Shown: positions 24,891 to 32,384 of the stretch, one piece after another
Layout of the letters: each line of letters begins with the position of its first letter
Position numbering within the stretch: the stretch's first letter is position 1
Origin: Nitrospira sp. ND1
Lineage (GTDB): Bacteria > Nitrospirota > Nitrospiria > Nitrospirales > Nitrospiraceae
DNA length: 64,000 nucleotides
Direction: 5' to 3'
NCBI RefSeq assembly: GCF_900170025.1
Contig: NZ_FWEX01000005.1
Coordinates: forward strand, 45,071-109,070
Program-made: the position numbers and the translations under genes
The notes under the pieces: model-generated
Told to the model about the DNA's origin: nothing
The model's database searches: none
What the model saw: only the letters and a program-made list of their open reading frames with translations

Positions 24891-26174
24891 TCAGATGTCG
24901 CCTCTCTCGACCGAAGGGCCGGGAGGTACCTGCCCGGCGAGCCAGCGGCCGAGCCAGGCCCAAAAGAACATGAGTGGCACCAGCACCCAGGAAATCTGTG
25001 CCGTGGTTACGCCGAGGGCCTTGATGCCCGATACGAGCCATCCGGTAGAGGCATCCCCTGCGCGCGAGATTGCCGTATCAATGAAATTCTTCGCTTTGTA
25101 TTTCTCTTCGCGACTCACGACCGTGAAGAGCACTTCGCGGGCGGGTTTGGAGAGGGCATATTCCCCCACCCGGCGCAACACGGAAAAACTCACATACACG
25201 ACGAGCCCCGGCCACAGGGCGATGCCGAGAAACCCGATCAGACTGACGACCGGCAGGAACAGGAGCGAGGCCACCAGGCCGTACCGGGCCACCACACGAT
25301 TCGTGATGAACAATTGCGTCAGCCAGGTGAGCACATTCGTCGCGAAATCCAGCGTCGAGAAGAGGCGCGTCCTAGCTTCCGGCGTATCGAAGTGCTCGGC
25401 CACCAGCCGGACCTGCTCGAAGTACAGGAACGTCGCCGTCATGGTCAGGAAGGTGAGATAGCCACAGATCCCCAGCAAATAGGGCGAGGACCACACCAGT
25501 CGAATACCGGCCAGGAACCCGCCGCCCAATGGTTCTCCGCTGTTCTCGCGGTAAGACACAGTCCGGCCACGACTCCAGGCCTCCAGCTTGTAAATGCACC
25601 CGATGCAGGCCAAGAGAAAGAGCGCCGAGACCAACATCAACACCGGAACCGGGAAGAGATAGGTCAGTCCCGTCGTGAACAGGGGACCGAACAAGGCACC
25701 GGTGCTCCCTCCCGCAGCAATCATGCCGAAGAGGCGCGCGCCCTGGGCCGGCGTAAACAGGTCGGCCATGAAACTCCAGAACACCGACACCACAAACAGA
25801 TTGAACACCGAGAGCCACACGAAAAACCCGCGGGCCACCCACTCGATGTACTGCTGGCCGGTCATCAGCAGATACAGGCCGACCAGATTGGCGATGAAGA
25901 ACAGATAGACGGCGAGCAGCAATCGATAGCGGGAATAGCGGGCCGACAACCAGCCGAACAGCGGCGTGACGGCCAACAGCGTCAGGAAGGTCCCGGTCAT
26001 CATCCAGGGCAGATTGTGCACGCCGCCCTGAATGGCCATTTCATCGCGCACGGGCCGAAGGATGTAGTACCCGCAGAGAAGACAGAAGAAATACCCGAAG
26101 GACCAGGCCAGCGGCCATATTTCCTGCGGCTCCGCCTGAACGAACCGGGCAACTGAACGGCGCAGTCTCTCCAT
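24891..26174 (-). CDS. ATP/ADP-carrier-like MFS transporter
   Basis: 427 aa from ATG 26174, with GGAG just upstream; longer readings need a TTG. The protein has about 12 hydrophobic segments. Phrases such as YFFCLLCGYYILRPVRDEMA, FWSFMADLFTPAQGARLFG and GGSTGALFGPLFT match MFS proteins related to nucleotide (ADP/ATP) carriers, which are widespread in free-living bacteria, usually without shown nucleotide exchange. FTVVSREEKYKAKNFIDT near the C-terminal part is also typical. The substrate is unknown. It is divergent from the threonine aldolase gene. Confidence 0.82.
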   Translation of the reverse strand: MERLRRSVARFVQAEPQEIWPLAWSFGYFFCLLCGYYILRPVRDEMAIQGGVHNLPWMMTGTFLTLLAVTPLFGWLSARYSRYRLLLAVYLFFIANLVGLYLLMTGQQYIEWVARGFFVWLSVFNLFVVSVFWSFMADLFTPAQGARLFGMIAAGGSTGALFGPLFTTGLTYLFPVPVLMLVSALFLLACIGCIYKLEAWSRGRTVSYRENSGEPLGGGFLAGIRLVWSSPYLLGICGYLTFLTMTATFLYFEQVRLVAEHFDTPEARTRLFSTLDFATNVLTWLTQLFITNRVVARYGLVASLLFLPVVSLIGFLGIALWPGLVVYVSFSVLRRVGEYALSKPAREVLFTVVSREEKYKAKNFIDTAISRAGDASTGWLVSGIKALGVTTAQISWVLVPLMFFWAWLGRWLAGQVPPGPSVERGDI

Positions 26175-26230
26175 ACATCTCCGGGGAGGACCCCAGTGTA
26201 GCAGGCCAACCATCCCCGGCAAGCAGAAAA

Positions 26231-26242
26231 TTTGCTAGAATG
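26231..26242 (+). promoter_or_regulatory. extended -10 promoter of the threonine aldolase gene
   Basis: TTTGCTAGAAT contains the extended -10 pattern TG-N-TAGAAT (-10 hexamer 26236-26241); no good -35 is seen. The first possible ATG of the gene (26240) falls inside this hexamer, so if the promoter is real the protein must start later, at GTG 26279. Confidence 0.5.
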
Positions 26243-26278
26243 CCGCTCGACCACCATCAGTCGAGAGCAAGCACCTCC

Positions 26279-27331
26279 GTGTCAAACACACCTCAGCCCA
26301 TCATCGATCTCCGGAGCGATACGGTCACGAAGCCATCTGCCGCCATGCGCGACGCCATGGCACGTGCGGAAGTCGGTGACGATGTGTACGGGGAAGACCC
26401 GACGATTAACCGGCTGCAGGAAGCCGGAGCTGCGATGGTCGGCAAACGAGCCGCGCTCTTCGTTCCATCAGGCACCGCCGGAAACCAACTCTGCCTTCGC
26501 GCCCAGACGGAACCGGGACAGGAAGTCATTGTTGAAGGCCAGTCTCACATCGTCCGCTACGAACTGGGTGCGGCGGCGGCACTGGCCGGGGTGCAGCTCC
26601 ATTGGGTCGCCGGCAGGCGAGGACTCATGACGGCGGAACAGGTCGAGGCCGCTATTCGCCCCAAAAATCCATACAGTATTCAGAGCGCACTCATCTGTCT
26701 CGAGAATACCCACAATGCCGGAGGCGGCACAGTGTACCCACTCGCGACGATCCGGGCCATCCATGAAGTGGCTTCCGCCCACAGGCTTCCCATGCACCTG
26801 GACGGGGCCCGGTTGTTCAATGCGGTCGTGGCCTCGGGAGTGTCGGCAGCCGAGTATGCGCAGCACTTTGACACGGTGACCTTTTGCCTCTCGAAGGGAC
26901 TCGGCGCGCCGGCCGGCTCATTGATCGCAACCGACGATCGCCTGCTACTGGAGCGAATCCGTCGGTTCCGCAGAATGTATGGAGGGGCCATGCGCCAGGC
27001 CGGGATCCTGGCAGCAGCAGGACTCTATGCATTGGAACACAATATTCAGCGGCTCGCGGACGATCATGCCCATGCGCGACAACTCGCAGCGCGGCTGCAA
27101 CAGATTCCCGGGATCTCGATCGATCCGGAAACCGTCGATACCAACATTCTGTTCTTCGACGTGGTCGGTGCGAAGTGGTCGGCGAAGGAATTTGTTGCGG
27201 CACTCAAACCGCACGGCCTGTTGCTCAACGCCGTCGGTGCCCGCAGCTGTCGCGCCGTCACGCACCTCGACGTACCGGCCGAAGCGATCGAACAGGCCGC
27301 TGAGAAAATCGCACGTGTACTCGATCGCTAG
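26279..27331 (+). CDS. ltaE: low-specificity L-threonine aldolase
   Basis: 350 aa from GTG 26279. PLP-dependent enzyme that splits threonine or allo-threonine to glycine and acetaldehyde. Family marks: IDLRSDTVTKP at the start, GDDVYGEDPT, HLDGARLFNA with the PLP-ring Asp, TFCLSKGLGAPAGS with the Schiff-base Lys (K206), and RRMYGGAMRQAG. The length equals the family norm if GTG 26279 is used. An ATG at 26240 would add 13 residues but lies in a likely -10 element. Neither start has a strong ribosome site. Confidence 0.92.
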   Translation: MSNTPQPIIDLRSDTVTKPSAAMRDAMARAEVGDDVYGEDPTINRLQEAGAAMVGKRAALFVPSGTAGNQLCLRAQTEPGQEVIVEGQSHIVRYELGAAAALAGVQLHWVAGRRGLMTAEQVEAAIRPKNPYSIQSALICLENTHNAGGGTVYPLATIRAIHEVASAHRLPMHLDGARLFNAVVASGVSAAEYAQHFDTVTFCLSKGLGAPAGSLIATDDRLLLERIRRFRRMYGGAMRQAGILAAAGLYALEHNIQRLADDHAHARQLAARLQQIPGISIDPETVDTNILFFDVVGAKWSAKEFVAALKPHGLLLNAVGARSCRAVTHLDVPAEAIEQAAEKIARVLDR

Positions 27332-27343
27332 CCCCTCCTCACA

Positions 27344-27372
27344 TTGACAGTCCGCCTGCCCCCTCATAAAAT
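27344..27372 (+). promoter_or_regulatory. sigma-70 promoter of the 75-aa gene
   Basis: TTGACA (27344-27349), 17 nt, then TAAAAT (27367-27372): a perfect -35 and near-consensus -10 with ideal spacing. The predicted start is near 27379, about 26 nt before GTG 27405. It probably drives the small gene and the nucleotidyltransferase-fold gene behind it. Confidence 0.72.
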
Positions 27373-27404
27373 GCCTCCACCGTAAATACACCAGAGGGGG
27401 ATGC

Positions 27405-27632
27405 GTGCCGCTCGAAGTCGTCTCGTTTCAACTGATCAGCCGGATTCTCGATGTGACAGACGGCTTGGGACTCAATCGCGAGTGGGTGGAAATTCCCCTT
27501 TCGCCGGAATCCCCAGGCCAGGTCCGCACGCTCCCGAATGGAAAACTTGAAATCATCGTCGATGCCGACCAGCCGTTTGAAGAATGGCTCGGCACCCTCG
27601 AGCAACAGATACGACGCGCGCAGACCACCTGA
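27405..27632 (+). CDS. 75-aa hypothetical protein
   Basis: GTG start with a strong AGAGGGGG site about 6 nt upstream and a good promoter ahead. The acidic protein (MPLEVVSFQLISRILDVTDG, then EWLGTLEQQIRRAQ) has no recognisable family, signal peptide or membrane helix. It may act with the nucleotidyltransferase-fold protein encoded 18 nt later, in the way small partner proteins sit before minimal nucleotidyltransferases, but no sequence match supports that. Confidence 0.72.
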   Translation: MPLEVVSFQLISRILDVTDGLGLNREWVEIPLSPESPGQVRTLPNGKLEIIVDADQPFEEWLGTLEQQIRRAQTT

Positions 27633-27649
27633 CACGTCGAAGGATAGAC

Positions 27650-28456
27650 ATGGAACCACAACTCGCGACCTCCTCCCCTCAGTCCACCCCGGCGCTTCCG
27701 TCCTCTGAAGAGCTGCAGGCTGAGTTATTGGATATTCCTGAACCACCCGACATGCCCCCGGCCGTGACGCCGCCCGGCTACGAGGATGCCCTCGCCGGTG
27801 CCGTCAAATATGTCCGCGCGAAACGCGGCGGCGACCTGGTGGGCATTATTCTCGTCGGATCGGGCGCCCGACGGGCGGTGACCGCGCATAGCGATATCGA
27901 CCTGATCGCCCTGGTCAAAGGCCCGGCCGACGGACAGGAAATGATTCGCGTGGGAGACCGGCTCGTGGACATCCGCTATGGCGACCACAAAACCGTCGCC
28001 GAGGACCTGGCCTATTCTCCCCGCCTCGCGCCCTTGTTGCGCAAGGGGCGAATCCTGTTCGACCACGAGGAGACTGCGGCACAAGTCATCGCCAAGGCCG
28101 CACAACGGTTCCGGCAGGGGCCGCCTCCAGCCGGCATTCACGAGCGCATCCGCCTCAAGGCGGAGTGTCTGCACTGGCTGGGCAAAGTCGAGGACCTCCG
28201 CGATAAACCCAACACGGCACAATATCTCCTGCAACTGTTCTTTGAAGACTGCGTGACGGCCTTCTTCCGCACCCGGGGACTCTGGTTCACGGCACCGGTC
28301 GATACGCTCCGGTTCCTGGCCTCCCGCGACCCGGCACTCGGGGAACTGGCCAGCCAGTTTCTCAGCGCAAGCACACTACATGACCGACTGACAGCCGGCC
28401 GACGCTTTGCCGACCTCCTGTTTCGCGACATCCCCCTTCCGCCTCGCGTGGATTGA
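27650..28456 (+). CDS. nucleotidyltransferase-fold protein
   Basis: 268 aa from ATG 27650, with AGGA 6 nt upstream. The polymerase-beta-type nucleotidyltransferase signature is IILVGSGARRAVTAHSDIDL: GSG at 70-72 and metal-binding D82 and D84. The C-terminal part (residues ~125-268) is helical, as in kanamycin-type or HEPN-linked enzymes. Such proteins transfer NMP to drugs, proteins or RNA; the target here is unknown. It follows the 75-aa gene by 17 nt in an apparent two-gene operon. Confidence 0.8.
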   Translation: MEPQLATSSPQSTPALPSSEELQAELLDIPEPPDMPPAVTPPGYEDALAGAVKYVRAKRGGDLVGIILVGSGARRAVTAHSDIDLIALVKGPADGQEMIRVGDRLVDIRYGDHKTVAEDLAYSPRLAPLLRKGRILFDHEETAAQVIAKAAQRFRQGPPPAGIHERIRLKAECLHWLGKVEDLRDKPNTAQYLLQLFFEDCVTAFFRTRGLWFTAPVDTLRFLASRDPALGELASQFLSASTLHDRLTAGRRFADLLFRDIPLPPRVD

Positions 28457-28492
28457 CGGGGCCCGTCGAGGCGCTCGAATGCCGCCATCCGC

Positions 28493-28520
28493 TTGCATCG
28501 GCGTCCGGGCGTGCTACCAT
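28493..28520 (+). promoter_or_regulatory. promoter of the gnd-zwf operon
   Basis: TTGCAT (28493-28498), 16 nt, then TACCAT (28515-28520) preceded by TGC, an extended -10. It lies in the 156-nt gap before gnd, giving a leader of about 85 nt. Confidence 0.5.
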
Positions 28521-28612
28521 CGGTACTCCAGAGGGTATGGACGGCGACTGACCGTTTGAGACTCGCGCAGCCCCAAATACCACACACCGGCAACCACCAG
28601 AGAGGATGACCT

Positions 28613-29506
28613 ATGGAACTCGGATTTGTCGGACTCGGGAAGATGGGCATGAACATGGTCACGCGCCTGCAACAGGGCCGGCATCGCGTCGTAGCTTACG
28701 ATCGCACGCCTGAGGTTGTGAAACAGGCGGAGGGCAAAGGTTGTATCGGCGCTGCATCGCTGAGCGACCTCGTGGCAAAACTCGCCGCTCCTCGCGCCGT
28801 CTGGATCATGGTCCCGTCGGGCGCTCCGACCGAGGAAACCATTCAAGCCATCGCCGCCCTGCTCCAACCGGGCGATACCATCATCGACGGAGGCAACACC
28901 CGTTTCCACGACGATACCCGGCGCGCCGTCGAACTGAAACAGCGAGGCCTCCACTATGTCGATGTCGGCACCAGCGGCGGAATCTGGGGGCTGACGGTCG
29001 GCTATTGCCTCATGATCGGAGGCGAGAACGAGCCGGTCCGACGATTGACACCGATCTTCCAGACGTTGGCGCCTGAACAGGGCTGGGCTCATATGGGAAC
29101 ACATGGCGCGGGCCACTACGTGAAAATGGTGCACAACGGAATCGAGTACAGCATGATGCAGGGCTACGCCGAGGGCTTCGAACTCATGGCAAAAAGCGAC
29201 TATCGGCTCGACCTGGGGAAAATTGCCGATGTGTGGATGCACGGCAGCGTCGTGCGATCCTGGCTGTTGGAGCTGGCCGTCGGCGCCCTGAAACAGGATC
29301 CGAAGCTCGAACAATTGAAAGGCTACGTGCAGGATTCCGGCGAGGGACGGTGGATGATTCAGGATGCGATCGATAAGGACGTGCCGGTGCCGACCCTCAC
29401 CGCGGCGCTGTTCACCCGGTTCCGCTCGCGACAGGAAGAGTCCTTCGCGGAGAAAATGCTGGCGGCTTTGCGCAACGCCTTCGGCGGACACAGCGTCCGC
29501 CGCTGA
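28613..29506 (+). CDS. gnd: 6-phosphogluconate dehydrogenase, decarboxylating (short form)
   Basis: 297 aa, the short YqeC-like form rather than the ~470-aa form. The Rossmann start is MELGFVGLGKMGMNMVTRL; DGGNTRFHDD, DVGTSGGIWG and GAGHYVKMVHNGIEYSMMQ include the substrate-binding and catalytic Lys/Asn of 6-phosphogluconate dehydrogenase. It oxidises and decarboxylates 6-phosphogluconate to ribulose-5-phosphate. AGAGAGG lies 8 nt ahead of the start. It is 27 nt upstream of zwf, so both oxidative pentose-phosphate dehydrogenases form one operon; no lactonase gene lies between them. Confidence 0.93.
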   Translation: MELGFVGLGKMGMNMVTRLQQGRHRVVAYDRTPEVVKQAEGKGCIGAASLSDLVAKLAAPRAVWIMVPSGAPTEETIQAIAALLQPGDTIIDGGNTRFHDDTRRAVELKQRGLHYVDVGTSGGIWGLTVGYCLMIGGENEPVRRLTPIFQTLAPEQGWAHMGTHGAGHYVKMVHNGIEYSMMQGYAEGFELMAKSDYRLDLGKIADVWMHGSVVRSWLLELAVGALKQDPKLEQLKGYVQDSGEGRWMIQDAIDKDVPVPTLTAALFTRFRSRQEESFAEKMLAALRNAFGGHSVRR

Positions 29507-29533
29507 GGCCTTAACCCAACGGACCACCACACC

Positions 29534-31078
29534 ATGTCTTCTCCAACGACTCCCGTGGACATCAAGCCACTCCCCGAAGCCATCACGCCCGTTGAAGCCT
29601 GCACGCTCGTCATTTTCGGCGGTTCCGGAGACCTGGCCCGGCGACGGCTCATCCCGGCCGTCTACAATCTGCTCCTCGATGGTTTGTTGCCGGACAAATA
29701 TGCGGTGATCGGGCTGGGCCGCAAACCGATGACTGATGCGGAGTTTCGCAATCTGGTGCGGGAGGGGGTCATCGCCCATTCACGGCAAGCCCTGGTGGAA
29801 GACACCTGGCAGGCATTCGAGCGCCACCTGTTTTATATCCAAGGGGAAAACGAAGACGCGCAGACCTACAGCGCGCTCCGTGCCAAAGCTGAGCAGATCG
29901 AACAGACGATGCAGTTGCCCGGAAACCGTATTTTTTATCTGAGTATCCCTCCGAGCTCTTTTGCTTCCGTCTGTGAGGGGTTAGCCAAGTCTGGCTTGGC
30001 GACCCCGCCCGCCGGCTCGGCTCCCTACTCCCGGATCATCGTTGAAAAGCCCGTCGGTCGAGACCTCGCTTCCGCGCAACAGATCAACGAAGTCACCGGC
30101 AAGGTCTTCGACGAGTCGCAAATTTTCCGCATCGACCATTATCTGGGCAAAGAGACCGTCCAGAACCTCATGGTCGTCCGGTTCGCCAACAGCATCTTCG
30201 AGCCGATCTGGAACCACAAATATATCGACCACGTCCAAATTACCGTCAGCGAAGCGGAAGGCGTCGGGACCAGGGCCAGTTATTATGAAGAGGCCGGCGC
30301 CCTGCGGGACATGATTCAAAATCACCTCCTGCAACTGCTCTGCCTCGTCGCGATGGAACCACCCTATTCGCTCGATCCCAACGTGGTGCGCAATGCCAAA
30401 ATGGAAGTCCTGCGCTGCCTCCGGCCCATCGTCGGCAAGGATGTCGAACAGTATACCGTCCGGGCGCAGTACGCGCAGGGAACCGCGCATGGCCAGCCCG
30501 TGCCGGGATACCGTCGTGAGAAGGGTGTGAGCCCCGACTCCATCACCGAAACGTATGTGGCGGTGAAAGCCTTCGTGGAAAACTGGCGCTGGTCCGGCGT
30601 GCCGTTTTACCTTCGCACCGGAAAAGCCTTGCCGAAGCGCGCGAGCGAAGTCGCCGTCCAATTCAAAGACATTCCGCAGATTCTCTTCAACGCGAACCCT
30701 GCGAATCCTCAGCCGGCGAATGTCCTGACGCTGCGGATCCAGCCGGATGAAGGTCTCTCCCTGCGCATCATCTCACGAGTCCCCGGCACGCGCGCGCAGA
30801 CGCATCCGGTGGAAATGGACTTCCAGTACAGCGACGTCTTCGGGTGCCCGTCTCCGGAGGCCTACGAGCGCCTGCTGCTGGATGTCATGGCCGGCGACGC
30901 CTCACGGTTCATGCGCCGCGATGCCGTGGAAGCCTCATGGGACTGGGTGACGAAAATCCTGGATGGTTGGGCTCAACAGAAACTCCGCTGGTTGCCGGAA
31001 TATTCCGCGGGAACATGGGGGCCTGTGGAAGGCGAACGAATGATTCAAAACGACGGGCGCGCCTGGCGTATTCTTTAA
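29534..31078 (+). CDS. zwf: glucose-6-phosphate 1-dehydrogenase
   Basis: 514 aa, full length. NADP-binding motif IFGGSGDLARRRLIPAVYNL, catalytic RIDHYLGKETVQNL, and SEAEGVGTRASYYEEAGALR are diagnostic. It oxidises glucose-6-phosphate to 6-phosphogluconolactone and yields NADPH. It is encoded just after gnd. Its TAA stop is formed by the first bases of the palindromic repeat at 31076-31255. Confidence 0.97.
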   Translation: MSSPTTPVDIKPLPEAITPVEACTLVIFGGSGDLARRRLIPAVYNLLLDGLLPDKYAVIGLGRKPMTDAEFRNLVREGVIAHSRQALVEDTWQAFERHLFYIQGENEDAQTYSALRAKAEQIEQTMQLPGNRIFYLSIPPSSFASVCEGLAKSGLATPPAGSAPYSRIIVEKPVGRDLASAQQINEVTGKVFDESQIFRIDHYLGKETVQNLMVVRFANSIFEPIWNHKYIDHVQITVSEAEGVGTRASYYEEAGALRDMIQNHLLQLLCLVAMEPPYSLDPNVVRNAKMEVLRCLRPIVGKDVEQYTVRAQYAQGTAHGQPVPGYRREKGVSPDSITETYVAVKAFVENWRWSGVPFYLRTGKALPKRASEVAVQFKDIPQILFNANPANPQPANVLTLRIQPDEGLSLRIISRVPGTRAQTHPVEMDFQYSDVFGCPSPEAYERLLLDVMAGDASRFMRRDAVEASWDWVTKILDGWAQQKLRWLPEYSAGTWGPVEGERMIQNDGRAWRIL

Positions 31079-31255
31079 CCCGGATTATTCATGAATGCCG
31101 TCGCGAGGCGTTTGAGACCGACGCCCGCCGGGGCTGCTCGCCCGTAAGGCCGACGCAGGCGTACGTGCAGTCCGTCGAGGAGGCCGAACAAGAACTGCCC
31201 CGCCGGGCGAGAGGATCGGACGCCGGAGCAGGTATTCATGAATAGTCTGGGTTAA
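31076..31255. repeat. MITE-like palindromic repeat between convergent genes
   Basis: A 180-nt element with 21-bp inverted ends (31076-31096 and about 31234-31255) that pair with two mismatches; both contain the palindrome ATTCATGAAT. The outer end of each repeat, TTAACCC or its complement, supplies the TAA stop of zwf on the left and of the thioredoxin gene on the right. The GC-rich interior shows no gene. It probably spread as a short mobile palindrome and now could act as a bidirectional transcription end or mRNA stabiliser. Similar ATTCATGAATAAT-ended repeats are recalled from Nitrospira; unverified. Confidence 0.7.
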
Positions 31256-31566
31256 GCCAATCCGAGCTGCTTGCGGATCTCGTCTTTCCTGCCGACACCT
31301 CCGATAAACCGCACGAACTCGCCTCGTTCGAATAGCGCGAGTGCCGGCAGTGAGCTGATGTCCAGTTCCGCGGGAATCTGAAAATTCTCCTGCACATTCA
31401 TCTTCACGATCTTCATCACCGGCGCGACCTCTTCCTGCAATTGCTCCAACTGCTTCAACAGGGCCAGGCAATGACCGCAGCCCGGTTGCCAGAATTCCAC
31501 CAGCACCGGCGTCGACGCCTGCTCCACTTCACGAGGGAAGTCGCGGTCCGTGACATCCCGGATCAT
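31252..31566 (-). CDS. thioredoxin-family protein with CGHC active site
   Basis: 104 aa, standard thioredoxin length. VLVEFWQPGCGHCLALLKQL holds the redox motif CGHC, the protein-disulfide-isomerase type, with Gly in place of the usual Trp before the first Cys. SSLPALALFERGEF has the expected cis-Pro. Reduction or isomerisation of disulfides in the cytoplasm is likely (no signal peptide). Its start overlaps the stop of the GDSL hydrolase gene by 4 nt, and its stop lies in the palindromic repeat. Confidence 0.9.
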   Translation of the reverse strand: MIRDVTDRDFPREVEQASTPVLVEFWQPGCGHCLALLKQLEQLQEEVAPVMKIVKMNVQENFQIPAELDISSLPALALFERGEFVRFIGGVGRKDEIRKQLGLA

Positions 31567-32234
31567 GGGCCAGACGGCCTGGAAGGTGTGAGGAGAGAGC
31601 CGGCCGCCGTAGGAGCAAAGAGCTGCTCGTAGAGCAACCGGCCGAACAGCCGATAGCCGCTGGTCGTGAGATGGAGGCCATCGTTGGAGTAGGGTTCGGC
31701 TAGCATGAGCGAGTCCGGATCGGCCGTCGCGGTGAACAGATCGAAATAGGACAAGCCCTTTCGACCGGCATAGTCCGCGATCAACCTATTCAACTGTTGC
31801 CGTCGTTGAATATGCCCGGCGAGCCAGGCGGCGGCATCGGGATGGTCCGCTCCCGCATCGACACGAATCGACGGCACGGTCACAGGAACCGGAACGATCG
31901 ACGCGGCCCTCGCCGATTCATACATCTTCACGAGATTCCGCATGATTTCTGCCGGATCGGCGTTCCAGCCCAAATCATTCGTTCCTCCGAGAATGATGAC
32001 CATCTGAGGCTTGCGGTCGAGCACCGTGCCGCGAAACCGCAGCACCATTTCGCCGGTGACTTCGCCGCAGATCCCGCTGATCTCGACCCGCCCCCGGTGG
32101 CCGAGGCATTCCTGCAAGACATGACCATAGGGAGTCTCCTGCTCATGAGCGTTGGCCGGGCCGGGGGTTTGATACCCTGCCGTGAGGCTATCACCGAAAC
32201 AAACAATGAGCGGCAGTTGGGTTGATGCAGTCAC
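31563..32234 (-). CDS. SGNH/GDSL-family esterase
   Basis: 223 aa. Block I IVCFGDSLTAGY with the nucleophile Ser16, block III GGTNDLGW, and block V DGLHLTTSGY with catalytic Asp and His define a GDSL hydrolase similar to TesA/arylesterases. No signal peptide is seen, so it is probably cytoplasmic. The substrate is unknown (short-chain or thioester). It is coupled by a 4-nt overlap to the thioredoxin-like gene, an unusual pairing. Confidence 0.88.
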   Translation of the reverse strand: MTASTQLPLIVCFGDSLTAGYQTPGPANAHEQETPYGHVLQECLGHRGRVEISGICGEVTGEMVLRFRGTVLDRKPQMVIILGGTNDLGWNADPAEIMRNLVKMYESARAASIVPVPVTVPSIRVDAGADHPDAAAWLAGHIQRRQQLNRLIADYAGRKGLSYFDLFTATADPDSLMLAEPYSNDGLHLTTSGYRLFGRLLYEQLFAPTAAGSLLTPSRPSGP

Positions 32235-32384
32235 GAAGCGATTCTACTGTCCCGGACAGTGCGACGCAATGCGTGCGTCCGCGATCGACCGGCGCGTCTC
32301 GACGCCCGGCAGGTTTCCGGAACACCTGCGCGGACCGGCTATTTTCTTGACGAAAAAGAGACCTCACGGTACGACTGACTACAT

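Noticed and set aside
24855..26156. 433-aa plus-strand ORF opposite the MFS transporter gene
   Set aside because: A charged, repetitive His/Arg/Glu/Gln sequence typical of an antisense shadow of a membrane-protein gene; no start signal.
28514..29779. 421-aa minus-strand ORF across gnd and the start of zwf
   Set aside because: Antisense to two clear enzymes and without family motifs.
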